A model generated the notes under the pieces. It was not told where the DNA came from and did no database searches. It saw only the letters and a program-made list of their open reading frames with translations. Below, one piece after another: positions 6,486-14,818 of a stretch of 64,000 bases of DNA (the stretch's first letter is position 1; every line of letters starts with the position of its first letter). This stretch comes from Phycisphaerae bacterium (lineage in GTDB: Bacteria > Chloroflexota > Anaerolineae > 4572-78 > J111), in NCBI GenBank assembly GCA_028285035.1, contig JANQQF010000047.1:1-64000 (forward strand). The letters are read 5' to 3'. Position numbers and translations under genes: made by a program.

Positions 6486-7502
6486 TTACGAGCGGTGGGT
6501 TGCTAAAATCTGCTCAATCGCCTCAAGCAGCCAAATGCGGAAGGGGAAAATGTCGAAAAAGCCGACGTGGCCACCGTGCGGTTGGATATCAATATGCAAC
6601 TGGGGATTGAGACCAGCGAGAGGTGCAAAGTCGGCGACAGGCACAATGGAGTCGTCTCGGGCGGCAAGAATGGTGGTGGGGACGGTGAGGGTTTGTACCA
6701 TTGAGGTGGTAATTGAATAGGCCTGAAAGTAGCTGAACGGGTTGGGGTGGGGGGTACATTCAGCCACAAACTGTTCATGCATCCCTAAACAGCTTGAAGC
6801 CGCCAGCGTGGCTGACCAGTCGTGTACTTGCGGATAGGTGTCCTGCTTCACTCGCATCGATTTCCGCCACTTTCGACGAAAATAATTGAGATAAACAAAG
6901 GAGCCTTTATCCAAGGCTTGCACCGAATGATAGCCGTGAATCACGGGGCAAATGGCAATGGCCTGTGTTAAGTTTGCAATCGGGGTATGGCTATGCCGGG
7001 CGGCCAAGCGCAGCGCAAAATTGCCGCCTAAGGAAACGCCGATGATATGAAGGGGAAGATCAGGGGCGATCTGCGCGATTTTCTGGGTGGCACTAAAAAC
7101 CTCATCCAATTGATCGCCACGAAATGGCTCTGGATTTAAGTGATGGGTGCCACCATGGTCTCGAAGGTTGAGCCGGAAAATGGCGTAGCCCCGCTCAAAA
7201 AGACGATTGCAAATATTGATTGAATAGGGCGAATTTGCACTGCCCAACCAGCCGTGAATCATCAAAATCAAACCCTTGGCAGGTTGCTCCGTTTGGGGGG
7301 TGTAGAAGCCCTGTAGTCGGATGCCTGCCTCATCTGTAAAAATCATCTCCTGCGAACGCGCATTTAGTTGATGGCTCTGAGTTGCGCGGTACAAGATGCT
7401 GGGGAATGAGGTTTGGATGAGGGTACTCCGCACTAGGCGATGGGGCCGAAATGTAAATGGTTGATTAAATTGTTGGTTGAGTAGATTTTTAGTATTTTCC
7501 AT
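6486..7502 (-). CDS. Alpha/beta-hydrolase, YheT/EMB8-like
   Basis: 338 residues. The fold is shown by LILMIHGWLGSANS (78-91, oxyanion region), the nucleophile elbow IGVSLGG with Ser157, an acid residue in LAARDDSIVP and a histidine in PHGGHVGFF. Length and order fit the YheT group of hydrolases, whose substrates are mostly unknown esters. No signal peptide is present. The gene is divergent from the PPOX enzyme with 81 bp between them and lies next to the tRNA-Gly, so it is the first host gene outside the island. Confidence 0.85.
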   Translation of the reverse strand: MENTKNLLNQQFNQPFTFRPHRLVRSTLIQTSFPSILYRATQSHQLNARSQEMIFTDEAGIRLQGFYTPQTEQPAKGLILMIHGWLGSANSPYSINICNRLFERGYAIFRLNLRDHGGTHHLNPEPFRGDQLDEVFSATQKIAQIAPDLPLHIIGVSLGGNFALRLAARHSHTPIANLTQAIAICPVIHGYHSVQALDKGSFVYLNYFRRKWRKSMRVKQDTYPQVHDWSATLAASSCLGMHEQFVAECTPHPNPFSYFQAYSITTSMVQTLTVPTTILAARDDSIVPVADFAPLAGLNPQLHIDIQPHGGHVGFFDIFPFRIWLLEAIEQILATHRS

Positions 7503-7583
7503 TTTTGTTGGTATATCTTATACTTTTGTCGATATTTTAACTAAAAATTTTTGGTTTGAAAAGTTACACCTAGAGGTGATTTG

Positions 7584-8009
7584 ATGCAAAACATGAATGA
7601 TGAAGAGTATCGCAGCTTCATGACGGGCACCGTTCGAACTGGAAAGTTAGCTACAGTGCGTAAAGATGGTCGCCCACACGTTGCCCCGATTTGGTTTGAT
7701 TTGGATGGCGATGATTTGGTGTTTATGACCTGGCACGAGTCGGTCAAAGGCCTCAATATCAAGCGGGATGGTCGAGTCGCCATCTGTGTTGATGAAGAAC
7801 AGCCGCCCTTTGCCTTTGTGATTTTTGAGGGCGCCACCACGATAGATACGGCTCCCGACCAGCTAAAATATTGGGCCACTCGGATCGGGGGGCGTTATAT
7901 GGGGCAGGATCAAGCCGAAGCCTATGGCGAACGAAATGGGGTTGAAGGGGAGTTGGTGATTCGAGTGACCCCCACCAAGATTATCGCGAAGAAGAATGTT
8001 TCGGATTAA
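7584..8009 (+). CDS. PPOX-class F420-dependent oxidoreductase
   Basis: 141 residues from the ATG at 7584, with GAGGTGA just upstream; ATG 7593 is an alternative. GKLATVRKDGRPHVAPIWF and KRDGRVAICVDEEQPPFAF are hallmarks of the small split-barrel flavin/F420 family (pyridoxamine-oxidase-like, TIGR03618 type). Such proteins bind FMN or F420 and reduce varied substrates; the substrate is unknown here. The full barrel is present and no residues appear missing. Confidence 0.85.
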   Translation: MQNMNDEEYRSFMTGTVRTGKLATVRKDGRPHVAPIWFDLDGDDLVFMTWHESVKGLNIKRDGRVAICVDEEQPPFAFVIFEGATTIDTAPDQLKYWATRIGGRYMGQDQAEAYGERNGVEGELVIRVTPTKIIAKKNVSD

Positions 8010-8069
8010 GAGTGCAAGGTAGCAGAGTGGTAAAGTAGCAAGGGGAAAAGGGTTAGGATAACAAAAGTT

Positions 8070-9272
8070 ATGACGTTGGTGAGAGCAATACAAAAAAAGC
8101 CGATTGTCTTGCGGCTTAATCGGGATTTGGTGCGATTGGTAAAGCGGGGGCATCCTTGGGTGTTTGCTGATGCGTTGCAGCAACAGCCAAAAGCGCCGGC
8201 GGGTAGTCAAGCGGTCTTGCTGGATCATAAAAAAGGGCGAGAAATTGCCCGAGGGTTTTATGATGCGGCCAGCCCCTTGGCCTTTCGCGTTTGTTCAATT
8301 GAGCCTGATGAACCCTTGGACACCGCTTGGGCCGAGCGGCAGATGCACCGAGCGGTTGCCGTTCGTCAAATGTTGTTTGATGACTCGACAACGGGCTATC
8401 GCTTATTTAATGGTGAGGGGGATGGTTTACCCGGCCTAATTTGTGATGTTTACGGGGATACTGCGGTCATTCAACTTGATGGGGCTGGCCCAGCCGGATT
8501 TTGGCAAGTTTCCGAATTGAGCCGGTGGTTGGTCGATGTGTTGTCACTCCGCCGGGTTTATCTGCGTCCGCAATCCCGACAAAAAGGGGAGGGTCAAGCT
8601 CTGGTCGGCGATAGCCCAATAGCCCCCATTTTCTTTTTGGAGAATAATGCACGATTTACGGTTGATGTGATTCGGGGGCAGAAAACAGGCTTCTTTCTCG
8701 ATCAACGGGAAAATCGGGCCTTGGTGGGCAAAATGGCCAAGGGACGTGACGTCCTCAATGTCTTTGGCTACACCGGAGGCTTTTCGGTCCAGGCCGGCCT
8801 TGGTGGGGCCAATCAGGTAATCACCGTTGATTTGGCTGAACCTGCCTTGAAAAAATCGGATGCCCATTGGGATCTGAATGAGTTACCCACCGACCACCAT
8901 CAATCTGTGAAAGCCGATGCCTTTGAATATTTGGAACGGGCAGCCAAAGCGCGTAAACAATGGGACTTTGTGATCGTTGATCCTCCCTCTTTCGCTCCCT
9001 CGAAGAGTGCCGTACCTCAAGCCCTGAAAGCCTATCAAAAACTGGTGGCGATCAGTGCCAGTGTCACCAAAAGTGATGGCCTGCTCGCCGCCTCATCCTG
9101 CTCCAGCCACGTTGATATGCCTGCCTTTTTGCAGGCCTGCGAAGAGGGCATTTCCAATGCCCGTCGCCGAGCCACTTTGCTCGGGGCCTATGGCCAATCG
9201 GCCGATCATCCCTCACCGCTGGTCTTTTCAGAATTTCGGTATTTGAAATTCGTGTTGATGCGCATTGAATAA
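8070..9272 (+). CDS. rlmI: 23S rRNA (cytosine-C5) methyltransferase, RlmI-like
   Basis: 400 residues. An N-terminal PUA domain (about 10-90, with RGHPWVFADAL) is followed by a class I methyltransferase: KTGFFLDQRENR, SAM-binding NVFGYTGGFSVQAG, VDPPSFAPSK, and the catalytic-cysteine region SSCSSHVDMPAF. This matches RlmI (m5C1962 of 23S rRNA) in length and order. Some family members modify other positions, so the exact site is inferred. It is 60 bp after the PPOX gene with no terminator seen between. Confidence 0.85.
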   Translation: MTLVRAIQKKPIVLRLNRDLVRLVKRGHPWVFADALQQQPKAPAGSQAVLLDHKKGREIARGFYDAASPLAFRVCSIEPDEPLDTAWAERQMHRAVAVRQMLFDDSTTGYRLFNGEGDGLPGLICDVYGDTAVIQLDGAGPAGFWQVSELSRWLVDVLSLRRVYLRPQSRQKGEGQALVGDSPIAPIFFLENNARFTVDVIRGQKTGFFLDQRENRALVGKMAKGRDVLNVFGYTGGFSVQAGLGGANQVITVDLAEPALKKSDAHWDLNELPTDHHQSVKADAFEYLERAAKARKQWDFVIVDPPSFAPSKSAVPQALKAYQKLVAISASVTKSDGLLAASSCSSHVDMPAFLQACEEGISNARRRATLLGAYGQSADHPSPLVFSEFRYLKFVLMRIE

Positions 9273-9372
9273 GGATGGAAGGTTGGAAGAGTGGCAGGCT
9301 GGAGTGGTGGGGACATGAGGGTTTGATAAATCAATTGACCATAGCATTCCCAAACTTACTTTTAGTGTATTT

Positions 9373-9400
9373 AACCTGATTTCATCAGGTTTTATTTTTT
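9373..9400 (+). terminator. Intrinsic terminator of the methyltransferase gene
   Basis: AACCTGAT (9373-9380) pairs with ATCAGGTT (9384-9391) around a three-base loop, followed by TTATTTTTT. Confidence 0.8.
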
Positions 9401-9440
9401 AACGATAGAATTCACTCTATCGCATCCTTCGGAGCAAACA

Positions 9441-10583
9441 ATGACAAAACAATATCATCTGGAAACACTGGCTGTTCACGCAGGTCAAGCGCCTGATCCC
9501 TTGACGGGGGCTGTGATCCCCCCGATTTACCAAACCTCAACCTTTGTTCAGCAGGATATGGGGGAGAATCAGGGGTATATGTACTCGCGGGCGGAAAATC
9601 CAACCCGTGAGATGCTTGAGGAGAATTTAGCAGCGCTGGAGCAAGCTAAGTTTGCCCTGGCTTACCCCTCTGGGATGGCGGCGATTGATGGGATTATGCG
9701 TGGGTTACAGGCAGGTGACCATGTCGTGGTCGGCAATGATGTTTATGGTGGAACTTTTCGTTTGCTGAACCAGATCTTGTCCGCCTCAGGTGTCACGGCA
9801 ACCTTTGCCGATTTTTCTGATGTTGATGCATTTGAGCAGGCCATTCAAGCCAATACAAAACTGATTTGGCTGGAAACACCAACTAATCCGTATTTGAAGG
9901 TGGCGGATATTGCCGCGATCTCTGAACGCGCCAAAGCTCGCGGGATATCGGTCGTTGTTGATAATACCTTCGCCAGCCCTTATCTACAACAGCCGCTGTT
10001 GTTGGGTGCGGATATTGTTGTGCACAGCGCTACAAAATATTTGGGGGGCCACTCCGATGTGGTCATTGGGGCGCTGATGCTCAATGATGAGGCGCTGTAT
10101 GAGCAACTCGAATTCCGACGGCGGAGCACTGGCTCTATTCCCGGCCCGCAAGATTGCTGGTTATTGATGCGAGGTATTAAGACTTTGCCGTTGCGAATGG
10201 ATCGCCATTGCCAAAATGCGCTAAAGCTGGCCCAATTGCTGTCAGATCACCCAGCAATCAAACACGTGATTTATCCTGGGTTGCCCGATCACCCACAACA
10301 CAAATTAAGTCAACGCCAGATGCGTGATTTTGGGGGAATGGTGTCATTTGTGCTGCACGGTGGGCTTGATGCGGCGAGACGGCTAGTCAAACGGACAAAA
10401 CTCTTTCATTTGGCTGTTTCTCTCGGTGGGGTTGAGTCGTTAATCGAAATTCCGGCCGGAATGACCCACGCTACTACCGCCGACTCTGAAATTGCCGTCG
10501 ATCCAGCGCTCATTCGTCTCTCTGTCGGTATCGAACATGTTGATGATTTGTGGGAGGATTTGGCGCAGGCGTTGGTAGAGTAA
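9441..10583 (+). CDS. Cystathionine gamma-synthase/lyase family PLP enzyme
   Basis: 380 residues, the usual length. TLAVHAGQAPDPLTGAVIPP at the N-terminus, YSRAENPTR, the VVVDNTFASP Asp that binds PLP nitrogen, and SATKYLGGHSD with Lys199 forming the Schiff base are all present. The C-terminus has the family block SLGGVESLIEIPAGMTH. The family does trans-sulfuration (cystathionine synthesis or cleavage) or methionine gamma-lysis; the sequence alone does not separate these. It stands alone between two terminator-like structures. Confidence 0.88.
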   Translation: MTKQYHLETLAVHAGQAPDPLTGAVIPPIYQTSTFVQQDMGENQGYMYSRAENPTREMLEENLAALEQAKFALAYPSGMAAIDGIMRGLQAGDHVVVGNDVYGGTFRLLNQILSASGVTATFADFSDVDAFEQAIQANTKLIWLETPTNPYLKVADIAAISERAKARGISVVVDNTFASPYLQQPLLLGADIVVHSATKYLGGHSDVVIGALMLNDEALYEQLEFRRRSTGSIPGPQDCWLLMRGIKTLPLRMDRHCQNALKLAQLLSDHPAIKHVIYPGLPDHPQHKLSQRQMRDFGGMVSFVLHGGLDAARRLVKRTKLFHLAVSLGGVESLIEIPAGMTHATTADSEIAVDPALIRLSVGIEHVDDLWEDLAQALVE

Positions 10584-10635
10584 ATGGTAAATAGCAATTG
10601 ATTATGTGAGCTAATAATTGTTACATTTTAGAGTG

Positions 10636-10714
10636 TCATGTCCGAATGGTTTTGTCGGGCATCCACTGGTTGTGAGCAATGGACTCCCGCCAAAAGCACG
10701 CGGGAGTGACATGA
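10636..10714. repeat. Intergenic inverted-repeat element
   Basis: TCATGTC (10636-10642) and GACATGA (10708-10714) bound a 79-bp unit. Its right end also contains a strong inner hairpin, ACTCCCGC/GCGGGAGT (10683-10690/10700-10707). It has no coding potential. It could be a small non-autonomous repeat or a terminator for the converging genes. Confidence 0.5.
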
Positions 10715-10764
10715 TCCCCCCATTTTTGGGATTGGTTATTGAGTGATTAATTACCAATTACCAT

Positions 10765-11616
10765 TTACGAATTACCAAACCTCGCCGTCGCCTTCATTGC
10801 CAATCCCCCATTCTTATTCGCGGCCCACACTTCGGCAGTGTCACCTATTCGTTGACTGTGGATGCTGAAAGGGTGTGGGTTAAAGAGGGGGCTGCGGGCT
10901 TGATACTCGAAGCCAGTGAGGTGATCGTTGTAATGATTGATGCATAAATCGAGGAGGAGGGTAGCAATGAGTGGCCCGTGCACAACAATGTCGGGATACC
11001 CTTCTACTTCGCGACAGTAATCCGTATCGTAATGAATGCGGTGGCTGTTAAAAGTCAAGGCAGAGTAGCGGAATAGCATAATCGGGTCTGAGGTGTAGTG
11101 ACTCGAAACCTCAAACTCGGTTGGGGCAGGCTTGGCCTGAATTTGAGGTTGCCCTGCTTTGGGAGCGTCCCGATAAACAATGATTTGTTCTTCGGATAGA
11201 CATCTCTCGCCTTCGGTCCAAACCTCATGTTCCACAATGACAAAGCAAAGCTGACCAGAACGCCCGGTTTTAGGTGTGACTGATTTGACGGTTGATCGCT
11301 TTGCGGCTGGTTGCCCCAGATAAAGTGGGCGCTCGAAGGTGAACTTTCCGCCTGCCCACATCCGGCGAGGGAGTGGTACGGGCGGGAGAAATCCGCCCAA
11401 TTTTGGATGCCCCTCGGCACCTAGCCCTGAGGCTGGCACGGGTTCGTGAAAATAAAGCCAATGCCACGCCGGAGGCAGAATATCGCCCGCCTTGAAATCA
11501 GGCTCACGATCAAGAGTCGCCGCCATTAAGTTTGCGGTTTCTGGATTGAGTTGGACCTCAATGGTGGTTTCATTTCCAATCCACGGCTCAAGCTGGGCGG
11601 TGTCTATTTGTGTCAT
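10765..11616 (-). CDS. MaoC/FAS1-like hydratase, mesaconyl-C4-CoA hydratase-like
   Basis: 283 residues with two hotdog halves. The C-terminal half has the MaoC active-site pattern SALTFNSHRIHYDTDYC with Asp/His, and IVVHGPLIATLLLDL. The N-terminal half carries PPAWHWLYFHEP and PRRMWAGGKFTFERPL, typical of FAS1-like dehydratase / mesaconyl-C4-CoA hydratase proteins. Relatives hydrate unsaturated CoA thioesters in the 3-hydroxypropionate cycle or itaconate/methylfumarate degradation. It sits 41 bp after the BKACE gene on the same strand, so the two probably share a CoA-ester degradation route. Confidence 0.78.
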   Translation of the reverse strand: MTQIDTAQLEPWIGNETTIEVQLNPETANLMAATLDREPDFKAGDILPPAWHWLYFHEPVPASGLGAEGHPKLGGFLPPVPLPRRMWAGGKFTFERPLYLGQPAAKRSTVKSVTPKTGRSGQLCFVIVEHEVWTEGERCLSEEQIIVYRDAPKAGQPQIQAKPAPTEFEVSSHYTSDPIMLFRYSALTFNSHRIHYDTDYCREVEGYPDIVVHGPLIATLLLDLCINHYNDHLTGFEYQARSPLFNPHPFSIHSQRIGDTAEVWAANKNGGLAMKATARFGNS

Positions 11617-11657
11617 TAGATTATACTCGCTCAGAAATTTAGTCGGGCAAGAGACTG

Positions 11658-12587
11658 CTAAAAGCCGACGTTGGCCGCACCCTTAAGCTGAAGCCGCTCA
11701 CGAACCTCGTCGGGGGTAGCAATTTCCAGTGACAACTCTTCCAGAATATGACGGAGCTTGCGGACCTGCTGAGCATTGCTCTCGGCCAGTCTGCCCTTGC
11801 TGATGTACACGCTGTCTTCCAGCCCAACGCGAATATTGCTGCCCATCATCGCGGCGTGGGTGCAGAATGATTGCTGGAAGCGGCCTGCAGCAAAGACCGA
11901 CCACTCGTGATCCTCGCCAAACAGACGAAGGGCCGTGTTTCGCATATGGATGAGATGATCAACCTCGGCCCCGATCCCGCCCAAGATGCCGAAAATGGTT
12001 TGAATGAATAAGGGGGGCTTGATTAAGCCGCGATCAACAAAGTGAGCTAAATTGTACAAGTGACCGATATCGTAACATTCAAACTCAAACCTGGTGCCGT
12101 GAGCCTCGCCCAACTCCTTGGTAATCCGAGCAATGTCAAGGAAGGTGTTGCGAAAAATGTAGTCGCGGGTCATTTCCAGAAAGCCTTCCTCCCAATCGTG
12201 CTTCCACTCTTTGCGTTTTTCCAGCGCTGGGAACAAACCAAAGTTCATCGACCCCATATTGAGCGAAGACATTTCAGGCTTGGCGGTCATTGCCGCAGCC
12301 AACCGTTCTTCGAGAGTCATCCCCAAGCCACCACCCGTGGTGATATTGATGATGGCCTCGGCTTGCTCTTTGATACGGGGCAGAAATTGCATATAAACCG
12401 CCGGGTCAGGTGAGGGCTTTCCTGTCTCCGGGTCACGGGCGTGCAGATGCAAGATCGATGCCCCTGCTGCTGAGGCTTCGATGGCCTGCTCAGCGATTTG
12501 GTCAGGTGTAATGGGTAAATATGGCGTCATACTTGGGGTGTGGATCCCCCCGGTGATAGCACATGAGATGATGACTTTACGACTCAT
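11658..12587 (-). CDS. 3-keto-5-aminohexanoate cleavage enzyme family (BKACE, DUF849)
   Basis: 309 residues. The start KVIISCAITGGIHTPSMTPYLP, the zinc-binding LHLHARDPETGKPSPD and the loop NITTGGGLGMTLEERL are diagnostic of BKACE enzymes, which condense a beta-keto acid with acetyl-CoA to give acetoacetate and a CoA ester. The family is functionally broad (lysine fermentation, carnitine and other beta-keto acids). With a hydratase and an SDR in the same operon-like group, a beta-oxidation-like pathway is suggested; the substrate is not evident. Confidence 0.88.
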   Translation of the reverse strand: MSRKVIISCAITGGIHTPSMTPYLPITPDQIAEQAIEASAAGASILHLHARDPETGKPSPDPAVYMQFLPRIKEQAEAIINITTGGGLGMTLEERLAAAMTAKPEMSSLNMGSMNFGLFPALEKRKEWKHDWEEGFLEMTRDYIFRNTFLDIARITKELGEAHGTRFEFECYDIGHLYNLAHFVDRGLIKPPLFIQTIFGILGGIGAEVDHLIHMRNTALRLFGEDHEWSVFAAGRFQQSFCTHAAMMGSNIRVGLEDSVYISKGRLAESNAQQVRKLRHILEELSLEIATPDEVRERLQLKGAANVGF

Positions 12588-12690
12588 ACTTAATTCTCCT
12601 TTGAATAAATAGCGGTGAACGGTTGGTGGATAGCGGGTAGTTTACAAGCGGGCGGGATGTCGGACAAATAGTGTTAGGTGTATGCTTGGG

Positions 12691-13521
12691 TTACGCCTGA
12701 CGATAGGTTAAGCTTTGGAGTACTTGTTCAGGGGTGGGTAGCTTTCCAAGCTCAACCGTTTCAATATAACTCAATTCAGCCAGCGTAAACATTCCCTCAG
12801 CCGCCTTTAAGACCATTCCGGTCCAAGGGCAGGCTGATGAGCCAAGGAGAACGACGCCTGGGGCGACACTTTCGGGCATCATTTCATCGTCGGCAACCTG
12901 CCGACGATAAATCCGGGTTGCCGCGACCGGGGAAATGGCGTTAACACAAATGCCGTGTGCCTTACCCTCTCCTGCCAAGCTGTTCATAAGGCCAAATTGG
13001 GCGGCCTTGCCAACGCCGTAAGCAGTAACGTCAGATCCTTCGTAAGGCTCAAGCCCATACATGGAGGCGGTTAGCACGATGCGTCCGTATTGCTGCTTTT
13101 TCATCGTGGGCCAGACCGCTCGGCATAACCAGAACGGAGCATCGATGTTAATTCGACGTAGGCGTTCCCACTCTTCATCTGTGGTCTCGGCAATTTGTTT
13201 GTAGACGACCAATCCCGCCGAATGAACGAGCACATCAAGACGCCCGCAACGGGTGAGGACATTGTCAATCAGCGCGTCACAAGCGGATTGTGTCGATAGA
13301 TTTTGGGTTTCAACAAAAGCTGTTCCACCTTTGGTTTGGATCGCTTCTGCCACCGATGTGGCTGGACCTTCATCACCCGCGCTGCCGTCTCGATTAACCC
13401 CGGCATCGTGAACGATGACCGTCGCGCCTCGCTCTGCAAAAAGATGAGCATACGCCGCCCCCAGTCCACGCCCAGCCCCGGTGATCAAAACAACTTGATT
13501 TTCAAAATGAAGATTAGTCAT
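12691..13521 (-). CDS. Short-chain dehydrogenase/reductase
   Basis: 276 residues. The NAD(P)-binding motif is TGAGRGLG (14-21) and the active site is Ser153, Tyr168 and Lys172 (TASM, AYGVGK). The insert HDAGVNRDGSAGDEGPA after strand 2 is characteristic of (3R)-hydroxyacyl-CoA dehydrogenase-like SDRs of the multifunctional-enzyme-2 type. Together with the hydratase and BKACE it could oxidise a hydroxyacyl-CoA. It lies 12 bp downstream of the YcxB-like gene. Confidence 0.85.
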   Translation of the reverse strand: MTNLHFENQVVLITGAGRGLGAAYAHLFAERGATVIVHDAGVNRDGSAGDEGPATSVAEAIQTKGGTAFVETQNLSTQSACDALIDNVLTRCGRLDVLVHSAGLVVYKQIAETTDEEWERLRRINIDAPFWLCRAVWPTMKKQQYGRIVLTASMYGLEPYEGSDVTAYGVGKAAQFGLMNSLAGEGKAHGICVNAISPVAATRIYRRQVADDEMMPESVAPGVVLLGSSACPWTGMVLKAAEGMFTLAELSYIETVELGKLPTPEQVLQSLTYRQA

Positions 13522-13533
13522 AAAGTTCCCTCA

Positions 13534-14120
13534 TTATCTGAGACCGCTGATGAAACTAATGATAAGAATGATGGCACAAGCCACAACAATGGCGATTGAA
13601 TAACCTCGCCCTTTTCCTTTTGAGGGTCCATCCCTTGTTATTTTTTCAGAGGCAAGATCATTGAAGGCGAGCCAATCGGCTTCGTGCTCAAAAAAGGTTC
13701 TGAGGAAGATGTTGAAAACGTTGGGGGCTTGATAGAGGACCAATAAATCGGAGGTTTGTTTATATTCGCGATACATTTCCCAGCTTATTTCATTAGCAAA
13801 CTGCGTGCCATTGATGTAAATGGCCTCAGGTGTAATTCTGCCGGAAATCGGTTCGTGAAAGGCGGGGGTGTATTTCCAAAGGGTTCTGGCCTGTATCCGA
13901 GGTAGCCACCACAAGACGCCCATAATTACAATCATCACCCCAATCACGGGGAGGGCCGACCAAAATAAGGCTGGCTCAGAGAAAGCGGTGACGATGGCCG
14001 CAAATACAGTCAAAATCAGGATGCCCCAAAAAATCGCATCGATTTTGGGATACCACCTTGTAAGATTTGTGCCTGAAGATAATCCGGCTCAGTAATTTGT
14101 CCTGAGAAGAGGATTTCCAT
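13534..14120 (-). pseudogene. YcxB-like membrane protein gene with a -1 frameshift
   Basis: The long frame (to 13534) encodes IDAIFWGILILTVFAAIVTAF, a second hydrophobic segment (VIGVMIVIMGVLWWLP), the YcxB-type domain (TPEAIYINGTQFANEISW) and a C-terminal membrane helix, but has no good start. A separate frame begins at the ATG at 14120, after a clear AGGGA ribosome site. It gives MEILFSGQITEPDYLQAQIL, the usual N-terminus of this family, and stops at 14016. The two frames overlap at 14018-14086 and join by a -1 shift. A CCCAAAA heptamer (14043-14049) lies there in the correct frame for slippage. It may be a sequencing error, a broken gene or programmed frameshifting. Confidence 0.7.
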
Positions 14121-14143
14121 TTGTCGTCCCTAATACCTATTTT

Positions 14144-14689
14144 TTATTGAGAAGGCGAAAGAATGTTTGCAAAATGGTCTGCAATCGACTGATAACAAAA
14201 CAAATCCATTTTGCTAAAAGCATAATACTCGGTGCTTTGAATGGCCAATATTCCAAGGATGTTTTTGGTTTTTGTACGTAATGGAACAAAAAGTTCTGAA
14301 ACTACAGGAGGCAGCGGACTACTTGGAAAAGGGTGAGATGGCTTTTCCTCTGCAAAGGCAAGTACCCCTTGACCTATTTGAATAGCCCTACCAACAAGCG
14401 AATCCCCATTGGCTCTAAGTTTATGCCCACGACTTATTACAATCTTAATTGCGTCTTGTGAGGCTGCCCGAAGAGTAATCCATTCACCACTATCCTCTAG
14501 TAAATAAATATTGGCTGAGTATAAATCAAAATGGCGATGAATAACTGCGACACAGATGTCTAGCAATTGATCGAAAGGGAGTGAGGTGGGTAATTGTTTG
14601 AATTCAGCGATGATTTGGGCGTGAATTGCTCGAAGATCCTCAGGAAGATCATCAATTGTTAAGGGCGAGTCGTCGTTTAGTTCGTCCAT
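14144..14689 (-). CDS. Single GAF-domain protein
   Basis: 181 residues from the ATG at 14689 (ACAGG upstream), giving MDELNDDSPLTIDDLPEDL; the longer reading to 14752 adds an unlikely N-terminus. Residues about 45-180 form one GAF domain: VIHRHFDLYSANIYLLEDSG, GDSLVGRAIQIGQGV and VPLRTKTKNILGILAIQS. No output domain is attached. Such stand-alone GAF proteins bind small ligands or act as partners of kinases; no partner is evident here. Confidence 0.72.
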   Translation of the reverse strand: MDELNDDSPLTIDDLPEDLRAIHAQIIAEFKQLPTSLPFDQLLDICVAVIHRHFDLYSANIYLLEDSGEWITLRAASQDAIKIVISRGHKLRANGDSLVGRAIQIGQGVLAFAEEKPSHPFPSSPLPPVVSELFVPLRTKTKNILGILAIQSTEYYAFSKMDLFCYQSIADHFANILSPSQ

Positions 14690-14818
14690 TTTAAGCCTGT
14701 AAACGGATTGTAGCACGCCATATTGTATACGACAATAGGTAGAAATGATCAAGTAACTTCGTGTATTAACATATTCCCGACTCTATAAACCCCACAAACC
14801 CTATGAACTCTACAAGTC

